This document shows positions 15,206-23,331 of a stretch of 36,278 nucleotides of DNA, piece after piece. The first letter of the stretch is position 1. Each line of letters starts with the position of its first letter. The DNA is taken from IMG/VR virus record IMGVR_UViG_3300021596_000005, positions 1 to 36,278 of that record. The stretch is one strand, 5' to 3'. The DNA is from a virus. The notes below the pieces were generated by a model. The model saw only the letters and a list, made by a program, of their open reading frames with translations. It was not told the origin of the DNA and made no database searches. A program made the position numbers and the translations under genes.

Positions 15206-16589
15206 TTGAACAAAGTCTAAGAAGCAAGCTAGTTACACGTAGGACTTATTCAAGACCCCTTGATGAGAAGGGTACAGTATTTGAGACATTTGAACAAACA
15301 GTTGATCGAGTAATCAATCATCAACGATGGTTATGGGCAAGAGCTGCTGGTATTGATGAGGATGATGTTGGAACCTATAATGAAAGAGAACTCCAAGAAC
15401 TCCGACAGCTCATGCTCGATAGAAAAGTTCTTATGTCAGGGCGTACCCTGTGGCTTGGTGGCACAGAGGTTGCAAAGCGACGAGAAGCTTCGCAATTTAA
15501 TTGTTCATTTACCAACTGTGAGACGGTATATGATGTTGTCGATGTGCTCTGGCTCCTCATGCAAGGCTGCGGAGTTGGTTTCCGACCTGTCGTTGGACAG
15601 CTCACTGGTTTCCAGAAGCCCATCGAATCCCTAGAGATTATTCGCTCTGCACGTACTGATAAAGACGGTGAACAACACAACACAGAAACCTACGACGCAG
15701 AAACAGGCGTGTGGACAATCCGAGTTGGTGACTCAGCAGAAGCCTGGGCTAAGTCCATCGGTAAGCTGGCCTCTCATAAGTTTCCCGCCCGTAAACTTGT
15801 ACTCGATTTCTCGCAGATTCGTCCAGCAGGGGAAAGACTAAAAGGATATGGATGGATTTGCTCAGGAGATTCTGGTCTCGCTACGGCGTATGAAGCCATC
15901 TTTAAAATCCTCAATCGTCGGGCTGGTAGTCTGCTGTCTCGCATTGATATTCTCGATCTTGTCAATTGGGTGGGTACTGTTCTATCTTCTCGGAGAAGCG
16001 CTGAAATCGCTCTATTCGAATACGGGGAAGACGAATGGGCAGAATTTGCGGTAGCTAAAAAGGAGTTTTGGAATGGCAACATCCAACGGGCACAATCTAA
16101 TAACAGCTTGGTATTTAGATTCAAGCCCTCACGAGAAGAGCTTAATGGAATTTTTAAGCTCATGGTCGAAAGCGGCGGGTCTGAACCTGGTTTCATCAAC
16201 GGTCAGTCTGCCCGCAAACGTGCCCCATGGTTCCAAGGAGTTAACCCTTGTGCTGAAATTCTCCTTGGCAACAAATCCTTCTGTAACCTGACTGAAGTAG
16301 ATGTTGCTAAATTTAAAGGTGATTCTGCCGGACTACGAAGAGCTGTGCATATTGCAGCTCGCGCCAATTATCGACAAACTTGCGTTAACCTCCTTGATGG
16401 AGTTTTGCAAGAAGCATGGCATCTCAATAACGAGTTCCTGCGACTTTGTGGAGTGGGCCTCACAGGTATTGTACAACGACCTGACCTCGGAGATTACGAT
16501 TACTCTGAATTGCAACGAACTGCAATTGCTGGAGCTTTCGGAATGGCTGACGAGCTTGGAACTCCTCGACCTAAGAATGTCACTACTGT
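15202..16589 (+). CDS. nrdJ: Adenosylcobalamin-dependent (class II, monomeric) ribonucleotide reductase, exon 1
   Basis: Residues 1-462 plus two bases of codon 463. The TTG start at 15202 follows GGAG by seven bases. The sequence follows the monomeric B12-dependent ribonucleoside triphosphate reductase of Lactobacillus: SGRTLWLGGT (79-88), C101 in FNCSF, C350 and E352 in NPCAEI, and C361 in SFCNL. C101, C350 and C361 match the redox and radical cysteines. It reduces NTPs to dNTPs. The frame runs only two codons past the splice site before a stop inside the intron. No separate small subunit is needed for this class. Confidence 0.93.
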
Positions 16590-16969
16590 TAATTAATGGC
16601 AGCCTTGTAGGGTAACCTACATTGAATAACTGCGTGAATTGCTGGGAAGCTAAAGCTATAAGCTATGCCAATCAGCAGCCAAGCCTGTTTCAGTCTAAAA
16701 CCTAAAGGAACTCTGGTAATAGCTAACAGGAAGGTTCAGAGACTATCCCGAGAGGGAGTACGCATCAAGTGATGCGGAAGCGCGCAGCTTCCTATAAGGA
16801 AGATGATATAGTCCGACCTCCTAAGAAATTAGGAGATGTTTATGAGATTGTATGAGATCCGTAACAGCATAAATAATGCTGTATACGTTGGAATAACAAG
16901 AATTAGTAAAACTCATTATTATCGTCTCAGAAAACTGGCTCAGAATAACGAACTGAGTTGAACACTGTG
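16590..16969 (+). ncRNA. Group I intron in the ribonucleotide reductase gene
   Basis: 380 nt. The core is recognisable from TTCAGAGACTATCC (about 16735-16748) and its partner GATATAGTCC (about 16805-16814), the P7/P3 strands of phage group I introns. Three hairpins lie between or after: CCC-GAGA-GGG, GCATC/GATGC and GGAAGC/GCTTCC. Exon 1 ends with U at 16589. CTGU of the exon can pair with GCAG of the intron (P1, with the expected U-G at the splice site), and the intron ends in G at 16969. Joining 16589 to 16970 restores the conserved TTVKPSGT in frame. Splice positions are inferred but fit protein and P1. Confidence 0.9.
16842..16961 (+). pseudogene. GIY-YIG homing endonuclease remnant inside the intron
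   Basis: A 39-aa frame preceded by a good AGGAG site (16831-16835). It reads MRLYEIRNSINNAVYVGITR and continues about 19 residues, matching only the N-terminal strand pair of a GIY-YIG nuclease (normally GxY...YxG), with LYE and YVG in those places. Catalytic Arg, Glu and the DNA-binding part are missing. It looks like the remains of the intron's former homing enzyme, making this intron probably immobile by itself. Confidence 0.65.
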
Positions 16970-17555
16970 CAAACCATCAGGTACACTAAGTAAGGTTATG
17001 GATACCACGGAAGGTGTGCATAAGCCGCTAGGTAAATACATCTTCAACAATGTAAACTTCGGTAAACATGACCCCCTTCTTCCGCTGGTTCGTGCTGCTG
17101 GTTATCGTGTGTTTGATAATCCTATGGACCCTGAAGGCGTCTTAGTAACCTTCCCTGTTAAGTGGGACAGCGTTCCATTCGAGACTGTAAACGGTCTTGA
17201 AGTTAATATGGAGAGTGCTGTCACACAGCTTGAACGTTACAAGATGCTGATGAAGAACTGGTGTCAACAGAACGTATCAGCTACAATCAGCTATAGCGTT
17301 GACGAGGTTCCACAGATTGTAGATTGGCTCCTAGAGAACTGGGACACTTATGTAGGCGTTAGCTTCTTGTTCAGAGCTGATCCTACTAAAACAGCTAAAG
17401 ACCTAGGTTATCTCTACCTCCCTCAAGAGGTTGTTTCTAAAGAGCGATATGATGAATACGCTTCACGGTTACAGCCAATTGAACTTGATAAGGCTAACGA
17501 CTTAGATGCAGAACTCATCGACGACTGCTCTACAGGAGCTTGTCCAATTCGATAA
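16970..17555 (+). CDS. nrdJ: Class II ribonucleotide reductase, exon 2
   Basis: Residues 463-657. The last base of codon 463 (Val) is 16970 and the exon continues KPSGTLSKV...EGVH, the substrate-binding KPSGT loop. A later segment matches the RTPR C-terminal domain, and the end CSTGACPIR carries the two thiols (C649, C654) that re-reduce the active site, as in the Lactobacillus enzyme (CEGGACPIK). A frame beginning at ATG 16998 exists but omits the KPSGT loop and is not the natural start. An intrinsic terminator follows six bases after the stop. Confidence 0.93.
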
Positions 17556-17561
17556 GTATTT

Positions 17562-17589
17562 AGAGGGGCTGGAAACAGCTCCTCTTTTT
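17562..17589 (+). terminator. Intrinsic terminator of the left (+) operon
   Basis: A ten-pair stem, AGAGGGGCTG with CAGCTCCTCT, closed by a GAAA tetraloop and followed by TTTT. It starts six bases after the reductase stop codon and ends + strand transcription of the replication/metabolism operon. Confidence 0.9.
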
Positions 17590-17674
17590 AATTATCTAAA
17601 AGCCAACAAGCAACTGTGGTAAACAATTCCACTAAAGATCGTATCCATCTAATTTTTGATGGAGTATAAAATAG
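17590..17674. other. Short non-coding gap between the two terminators
   Basis: No gene seen. It holds two small hairpins: GTGG/CCAC near 17613-17629 and CCATC/GATGG with a T-rich loop near 17645-17662. Either could assist termination; no promoter is evident. Confidence 0.5.
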
Positions 17675-17733
17675 AAAAGCCCCTAAGGGAACTTCCTGAA
17701 TAGTCAGGTTGCTCCTTTAGGGGCTTTTTTTTT
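17675..17733. terminator. Bidirectional terminator between convergent arms
   Basis: AAAAGCCCCTAA at one end pairs with TTAGGGGCTTTT at the other; a small inner hairpin CCTGA/TCAGG forms the loop. A T9 run follows on the + strand and a T4 run on the - strand, so it can stop transcripts from both arms. The last gene of the - strand (late) arm ends about 12 bp further on. Confidence 0.88.
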
Positions 17734-17744
17734 GGTTTAAATTT

Positions 17745-18050
17745 CTATCGTCTTCCGAGGAACTTACGCATGAATCTAATACCTCCTCTGATCAATGAAC
17801 CTCCACCACCACCCCCACCTGCAATAAAGAAAGTGGAGAGTGAAGAAGAAAGTGTCATTGAAGAGGCGTAGCTTCTTAAGTACGTAGCAGCTCTTGTAAC
17901 AGCTCCAGAGAGTGCCAAACTTCCCGTAATAGTTCTTTGTAGAATTACTGCGATTACCAAGGAACCTGAAACTGTAAGACTTCCTCCTACGGATTGAGAG
18001 TATGTTGTTCCTCCCGAGGATTGTAGATTATTATGGAGTAGTAATAACAT
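17745..18050 (-). CDS. Repetitive virion-associated protein with polyglycine tract
   Basis: A 101-aa protein with repeats of the GSLTVSGSL / GSLALSGAV type, then a run of seven glycines and a basic end (RFMRKFLGRR). Such GSL-SGA repeats recur in phage tail-associated proteins. It is the last gene of the late operon. No catalytic motif. Function unknown. Confidence 0.6.
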   Translation of the reverse strand: MLLLLHNNLQSSGGTTYSQSVGGSLTVSGSLVIAVILQRTITGSLALSGAVTRAATYLRSYASSMTLSSSLSTFFIAGGGGGGGSLIRGGIRFMRKFLGRR

Positions 18051-18066
18051 ACTCTTTCTCCTTTAT

Positions 18067-18336
18067 TTAGTCGTAACTAAATACAAGCGTACTTGTTCCA
18101 CTTTCGTAATCATCTGTACGAGAGACGACTGCTGTAGGTGCCTTAGAAACAGGAGGGGGAATAACACTAAATACCAAGTCTGACATCTGTGCATCCACTA
18201 GATTGGGCATGTATCCCAACGGAATTACAACAGTAACACCATCGTCTTCAGTGGTGCCTACAGCGTTCTGAGCCGTATAGATATAACCATCTTGGTCACG
18301 AATAGAAACAGAGAGATCAGCAATTTTACTTGTCAT
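18067..18336 (-). CDS. Unknown 89-aa protein in the tail region
   Basis: An acidic, beta-rich protein (LSVSIRDQDGYIYTAQN, DGVTVVIPLGYMP). No motif recognised. Its place between two probable tail-associated genes suggests a virion or virion-assembly role (inference). Confidence 0.6.
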   Translation of the reverse strand: MTSKIADLSVSIRDQDGYIYTAQNAVGTTEDDGVTVVIPLGYMPNLVDAQMSDLVFSVIPPPVSKAPTAVVSRTDDYESGTSTLVFSYD

Positions 18337-18344
18337 ATTTTCCT

Positions 18345-20252
18345 TTAAGCGTAGTAAATGGCACCAAGAACATCGTTAGCGGCTACTGCTGTGGCGTCCA
18401 GGTCAGCAATAGCGTTAGTAATAGCATAAGCAATTCCAGTACTGTGTGCAATCCCCATAGGGAAAGAAGCATTCACTGTTGCGTTCGCTGGAAGAACAAT
18501 GTTATACACTGGAGTGCTCGTACCAACCGTAGGGGCAGTAGCAAGGTTATAAAGACGCACATACTTAGCTGCTGCTGTAGTGTTGGTCAGTTGCCATCCA
18601 AACACCCGTCCAGCAGATGCTTTTGCACTCGTAGCGTTAGTGGTGGCTGCTGCCAAAACCTTAGCCGTGGTCATAGCACCAGTAGCGTTAGCTCTTACCT
18701 GTAAACCAACATCACCAACAGCAGCAGTACCAGCCACCAAAGCAGCGTTAGTGCCAATTGTGACAGAGCCAGTAACAGTAACACCGTTTACAGGACCTAC
18801 AGGCCATTCATAGCCCATTACAGACAACGTAGTGGTGCCGCCAGTTGTTGCGCTAGTTAAACGGAAACGAAGGAATCTAGCAGCTACATGAGCAGTGAAT
18901 ACGCCCGCAAGAGTGAATAGCTGGGTGTTAGAGCCAGAAGCTGCACTCATGAACGCAGCAGTTACCCACGTAGTGCCATCATTGCTCCATTGAGGAGTGA
19001 TTTGACCCGAAGTGCCCAAACTAGTAATCTGCAACGAAATACCACGCAGATGAGTGCAATCAATTGTCAGCAAGTCAGTGTTAATTGCAATCACACCTGC
19101 TTGACTGTAGTTAAACGTCTTAACAGGAGGCTGAGAAGCAACAATCTTTTCTGCATCACTCATCACCCCAACTTCAAGTTTGTTGTGGTTCTTGCCAGTG
19201 ATGTAGTCAGCAATAACACTAGTGCTACTACCTGCGCCAGTGCCGTTAACAATCAAAACACCACAACGGAAGAAGTCAAACTGAGAAGGAACAACACGAG
19301 CATGTTCTGCTACCAGAATACCAGCAATGTAGAACCGAACAACCTCGGTAAGCATCTCAACACGGTACTCAGCCAGTGTAGCCGTTGTCAAGCCGTTAGG
19401 AAGCGTTACAACAGTTTCTTCAGTTTCTGAAGCACTCGGAGCACCCGTAGGGTTACGACCACTACGACATTTAATCGTGGTGTTGGTAGTACCATCAGCC
19501 TCAAATCGAGCAAAGAAACGAGGAGTTGCTACACCTTCCCAAAGACCAATCCAGATTGTTTGGTTGGCAATACGCTGAGAAATAGAAACACGATTGCGTG
19601 TAACAATAGGAGCATAGTCTAGATCACGAGTAATGCTAGTGGCTGCACTGTTCGTAGTACCACTAGTGAGTGTACACTGACCAGAAGCAACAGAAATACT
19701 ACCACCACTGCCCGTAGTAGGCCGCATAATAGCACGTGACGCCGATCCGGAAGCACCACCAGAATAGCTAGTATAAAGAGTAATCTGCGTATCGCTATCT
19801 ACACTAGAAATCTGCGTCCAGGCACTTTCAGCATCGGCATCAAGTTTGAAGTAGTCTTTGAGTTTTGCTTCGCCAGTTAGGAAACCCGTGCCAGTTACCG
19901 TAGTCCCGCTTACCATAACACTTCCGATAGACACTGCCAAACTAGTGTTGGCAAAGTTACAACGGAACGTCCCTTCGTCAGTCAGTACAGCACCTCGGAC
20001 AGAAAGAGCACCTCCTTCATCTACACCAGTGCTTCGCTGTGCTGTGCTACTAGAAGCACCATAGCTAGGCCAATAAGGGACAGCATCAGCAACTGGATAA
20101 GAAGGAAGTCCGTTCAGTACAGAGACATCACCAGCGTTAATACCATCGGCACCATGCACCAACTTAACCCGCTGGAACTTGACACCGCCAATATCATCAG
20201 ACGCAATAATGTCTCCGCCAACACCAGTATTTAATTGTGTATTATCTGCCAT
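18345..20252 (-). CDS. Probable tail or receptor-associated structural protein
   Basis: A 635-aa protein opening TGVGGDIIASDDIGGVKFQR, a start seen in many phage structural proteins of unassigned role. It is rich in Thr, Ala, Gly and Ser, predicted mostly beta, without membrane segments. The C-terminal half has alternating SLG and VTG patterns typical of Ig-like or fibre modules. GGGAG precedes the ATG. Being next to the small virion-associated genes at the end of the late operon, it could be a tail fibre or appendage component (inference). Confidence 0.65.
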   Translation of the reverse strand: MADNTQLNTGVGGDIIASDDIGGVKFQRVKLVHGADGINAGDVSVLNGLPSYPVADAVPYWPSYGASSSTAQRSTGVDEGGALSVRGAVLTDEGTFRCNFANTSLAVSIGSVMVSGTTVTGTGFLTGEAKLKDYFKLDADAESAWTQISSVDSDTQITLYTSYSGGASGSASRAIMRPTTGSGGSISVASGQCTLTSGTTNSAATSITRDLDYAPIVTRNRVSISQRIANQTIWIGLWEGVATPRFFARFEADGTTNTTIKCRSGRNPTGAPSASETEETVVTLPNGLTTATLAEYRVEMLTEVVRFYIAGILVAEHARVVPSQFDFFRCGVLIVNGTGAGSSTSVIADYITGKNHNKLEVGVMSDAEKIVASQPPVKTFNYSQAGVIAINTDLLTIDCTHLRGISLQITSLGTSGQITPQWSNDGTTWVTAAFMSAASGSNTQLFTLAGVFTAHVAARFLRFRLTSATTGGTTTLSVMGYEWPVGPVNGVTVTGSVTIGTNAALVAGTAAVGDVGLQVRANATGAMTTAKVLAAATTNATSAKASAGRVFGWQLTNTTAAAKYVRLYNLATAPTVGTSTPVYNIVLPANATVNASFPMGIAHSTGIAYAITNAIADLDATAVAANDVLGAIYYA

Positions 20253-20255
20253 TTA

Positions 20256-20795
20256 TTAACTCCCGCTTGGGAATGTTAGGTCGTAGGTAAACTGGATTGA
20301 GTCACCAGAGATTACACCAATACCTGTAAACACGCTTCTATCCAGCATCGTTCCCGCACTTGTTGCACTGAAAATGCCATGCTCTGTAATAGAAAATGAG
20401 CCACCATATGTCACCGTACCGACTGTTCTGAAAATATTAGCACTAGCGCCTTCAGTAAGAGAACCAGTAGCGCGAGAACCAACTTCAGTAACCAAACCAG
20501 TCTGAGCAGCAGACTCAGCGGTCGAGCTTGTTCCGCTTCCATGATAACGGAAGTTTTCAGGTTCTGTAATTCCCTGCATAGCATCGACCAAGTACGCGAC
20601 ACCCGCGTCCGTAACCACTTTAGTGCAAACAAGCCCAAGCTCCTCCTTTGAGCCATCAGAATTAATCTTAGTTGCGTATAGGCGACCTACTGGAGTAATG
20701 TCACCTACCCAAGGGGCTTTAAAAGCCGCTGTAATCACCCTGATACGAAGCTTAATCTCTTCCCAGAGGGAGCGTAGTTTATATTTGAATTTCAT
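20256..20795 (-). CDS. Structural protein, tail region
   Basis: A 179-aa protein with a basic N-terminal helix (KFKYKLRSLWEEIKLRIR) followed by a beta-rich domain ending in DSIQFTYDLTFPSGS. This ending is common among phage head or tail-associated proteins of unknown role. Its start overlaps the stop of a 28-aa frame in ATGA. No enzyme motif. Confidence 0.65.
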   Translation of the reverse strand: MKFKYKLRSLWEEIKLRIRVITAAFKAPWVGDITPVGRLYATKINSDGSKEELGLVCTKVVTDAGVAYLVDAMQGITEPENFRYHGSGTSSTAESAAQTGLVTEVGSRATGSLTEGASANIFRTVGTVTYGGSFSITEHGIFSATSAGTMLDRSVFTGIGVISGDSIQFTYDLTFPSGS

Positions 20796-20878
20796 TTACG
20801 ACCTCTTCGTGCCATACCTGTCTTTAGCTTGAATGAAAACCAAAGAGAATGTAATTTGATTTGAATCTTTTTAAACAT
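20792..20878 (-). CDS. 28-aa basic mini-protein
   Basis: A tiny frame reading MFKKIQIKLHSLWFSFKLK and ending in ARRGRK, overlapping the next gene in ATGA. Its K-x-KL-x-SLW-x2-x-KL pattern resembles the first helix of the gene that follows. The overlap and pattern support it being real, but the evidence is limited; no clear ribosome site. Confidence 0.45.
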   Translation of the reverse strand: MFKKIQIKLHSLWFSFKLKTGMARRGRK

Positions 20879-20879
20879 A

Positions 20880-21197
20880 TTAGATCATCTTACTTGCTGT
20901 TAGAACGCCAGGGGTAGCACCTACAATTAGAGCAGCTACGTGTGTAACTGCATTATCTTCACAGCTAAACACCTCAGCACCTGCTGGGAATAGCATTGAA
21001 GAGCTTGTAGCATTAACGCCACTTCCACCGAATTCGAGATATACATCTACAGTGGATGCAATACGCACAACGCCTGTATTAGTTGGGAGTTGAACTCTTG
21101 CTGTGGTTCCCGACACAGAGAGAGAAACTGTGGAGATAGGGAACACAGCCTGAATGGCTACGCTCCCTGAGTCTCTTGGCAATCGAGGTTCTGTCAT
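20880..21197 (-). CDS. Small beta-rich virion-associated protein
   Basis: A 105-aa protein rich in Ser, Thr and Val (SLSVSGTTARVQLPTNTG, STVDVYLEFGGSG), without signal peptide or membrane helix. This composition and context fit a small head or tail decoration. Its start overlaps the end of the HNH-like gene. Function not recognised. Confidence 0.6.
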   Translation of the reverse strand: MTEPRLPRDSGSVAIQAVFPISTVSLSVSGTTARVQLPTNTGVVRIASTVDVYLEFGGSGVNATSSSMLFPAGAEVFSCEDNAVTHVAALIVGATPGVLTASKMI

Positions 21198-21469
21198 TTT
21201 CTTTTCCTGCGCGGGTCATGCTGGTTCATAGCTCTGTTCTTTGATTTACTCATCACAGAAAGATTCTTAGCACTATGGTCACCTGTGTTGTGATTACGAT
21301 GGTCAACATCCTTGCCATCACCTTTTCTCACCTTACTAGCTTTCTCCATCTTGGCGCGCGAGGCATTACGCTCTGCGCGCCTTTTCTTTTGTTCAGGCTG
21401 TGAGTTATATTTACGTTGGCGAACTGAATCAGCCTTCGCTCCCTTTTTGAATTCACCCTTCTGTGGCAT
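21194..21469 (-). CDS. Basic HNH-like protein in the virion gene block
   Basis: A 91-aa, very basic protein. Its N-terminal half is Lys/Arg-rich, and the C-terminal half KDVDHRNHNTGDHSAKNL with SVMSKSKNR resembles the His-centred part of HNH nucleases and a family often found among phage late genes. Zinc-binding cysteines are absent. A DNA-binding or packaging-related role is possible. Overlaps both neighbours by a few bases. Confidence 0.6.
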   Translation of the reverse strand: MPQKGEFKKGAKADSVRQRKYNSQPEQKKRRAERNASRAKMEKASKVRKGDGKDVDHRNHNTGDHSAKNLSVMSKSKNRAMNQHDPRRKRK

Positions 21470-23331
21470 TACTTGCTACCTTTCTTAGCACCATCTAATT
21501 CACCTTTGATGATCTTAAGTTGGCTATCATAAGCTTCCTGGCTTAGCCAAGAGGGCTTTCCAGCCTTAACCAGTCGATCATATTCTCTCTGTAAAGCATC
21601 ACCTACACTGCCCTTGCTATTTGACGTAGCAGGGGCATTTTCAATTGTGCTTCCCTTTTGTTCTTCTTGAGGGAAGAACTGAGGAAGAACACGACTCTGC
21701 ATAGCTTCCCATGCTTGTTTGTAGTTGGTACTTCCTGTCAAGTGAGCCCCTTGACGAATCAAACTGTTGATGGCTCGTTCAGCGGATTGAAGCTCTCTTG
21801 CGTAAGCCATCTGTTCAAACTGAGGGATATTAGGATTATCTGTCTTGGGCGTAAAACGAATACCTGAACCAGACCATTCCACATTAACAACATCCTTAGC
21901 AGTAAGATTACTCTTACCTTTCAGAGTAACGATAGGAGCACTTAACTTCTCGTTAACAGCTTGGATTGTAGGTTGTTGGAATGAAATCTGTAGCACCCGT
22001 GCCGCAGCAGTACGTCCTTCTGGACTCACCTTGCCTTCGGCAACAAGCTGACCAAATGCAGGACTAGCAATAAAATTAGCTACATCCTTTAGAGCATCAG
22101 GTTTCATTGCGAATGGGCTGTTGATTGAAGCTCCAATGTCAGTCAGAAGATTATTAGCCGCCTTAACAGCAGAGTCCTTAGCTGCATCATCCTTACTCGC
22201 CATAGCTTCTGTAACCTGTTTCTCAACCAGCTTTGTCACCTGATTACCAGCAGCCGTACCAATAGGTACTGGCATTGCAGCAGGGTTTGTTGCTCTCTCT
22301 TCTGGCGTATTGGCACCTAAGAGTACGAAGATGTTTCGCTCAAGACCTTCAGAGGCAATTGTGGCTGTAACGGTGTTGGGAAGTAAGCGATTAGCAACAG
22401 CAGCACTAAGAACTTTCTTATCATTAGAGAGAACTGTGATTTGTGCTCTTGCAAGAATATCCTGGAGTGCAGAAGCAGAAGTTTCAGCTCTTGTTTTAGG
22501 ATCAAGGAGTCTCTTAGATGTTTCATTTAGATCATTAAACAATGCTCGATAGGCATTACCTAGCTCTGGCATTGTCCCTGTTACTGCGTTTAGTGTTGCT
22601 TGGATTTCAGAGAATCTCTTAGAACGTAGAAGCTCTGCTTGCTCTAAACCCATCTTACCAGAAGTAACATGAGCAACAAGCCCTTCCATTTCGCTTGAGA
22701 ACGCAGAGAGATTACTTGCGCCTAGAACGTTCAGTGTTTGACTAATACGGTTCTTATCCGCTTCTTTCTCTTCCTCGTTTTGGAATCTCTTACTTGCTCG
22801 TGACTCTTCATTAGCGCGATACATTGCCTCTAAGTCTTTACGAGCACGTACAACAGCAGCGTGGTTCTGAATGATTTTATCTTGTTGCTCTTCATTCCCA
22901 AACACCAAGAATCCGTCTTGTTGGGCGTTTGTTAAGGCTGTCTTACGAATATCACGCTCAATCTTAGCAGCTTCTTCTACATCACCAAGATTAGAGGCTT
23001 CGCGGAAGCTTTTTGTAACCTTTGTAAAGTCTTCTACTTTATCAGGGAAGTTCTTAGCATACTCACTATAAAGTGCTCGTTGCTGTACTCTGGCCTTCTC
23101 TGGAGAAAGTTGACCAGAAGCCACTCCCTCTGTAATTGCAGAAAGCTTCTGTGTATATTGCTTAACAGAAGCATTATCATCCTTCTGAGTAAGCGAGCTG
23201 AATAAAGAAGCCCCTTGAGAGATTAGTGTGGTCAATCCCTCAAGAGGGTTGACAGTAGTTGGTGCCACAACATTAGCCCCAGCCCCTTGCGGGGCCGAGA
23301 GCTGTGTGGCCTGTGTTCCAAATTCGGCCAT
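21469..23331 (-). CDS. Internal virion (DNA-ejection) protein, T7 gp15-like in position
   Basis: A 620-aa, largely helical protein, low in Cys and with long charged coiled-coil-like stretches (e.g. residues about 100-210). It directly follows the 1705-aa protein and overlaps it by one base. In T7-like phages the ejection proteins gp14, gp15 and gp16 are adjacent; order here is small, giant, medium. Assignment is by size, composition and context. Confidence 0.65.
   Translation of the reverse strand: MAEFGTQATQLSAPQGAGANVVAPTTVNPLEGLTTLISQGASLFSSLTQKDDNASVKQYTQKLSAITEGVASGQLSPEKARVQQRALYSEYAKNFPDKVEDFTKVTKSFREASNLGDVEEAAKIERDIRKTALTNAQQDGFLVFGNEEQQDKIIQNHAAVVRARKDLEAMYRANEESRASKRFQNEEEKEADKNRISQTLNVLGASNLSAFSSEMEGLVAHVTSGKMGLEQAELLRSKRFSEIQATLNAVTGTMPELGNAYRALFNDLNETSKRLLDPKTRAETSASALQDILARAQITVLSNDKKVLSAAVANRLLPNTVTATIASEGLERNIFVLLGANTPEERATNPAAMPVPIGTAAGNQVTKLVEKQVTEAMASKDDAAKDSAVKAANNLLTDIGASINSPFAMKPDALKDVANFIASPAFGQLVAEGKVSPEGRTAAARVLQISFQQPTIQAVNEKLSAPIVTLKGKSNLTAKDVVNVEWSGSGIRFTPKTDNPNIPQFEQMAYARELQSAERAINSLIRQGAHLTGSTNYKQAWEAMQSRVLPQFFPQEEQKGSTIENAPATSNSKGSVGDALQREYDRLVKAGKPSWLSQEAYDSQLKIIKGELDGAKKGSK

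Noticed and set aside
16998-17555. Separate small gene starting at ATG 16998
   Set aside because: It is exon 2 of the reductase; the frame extends upstream to the splice site and includes the KPSGT loop.
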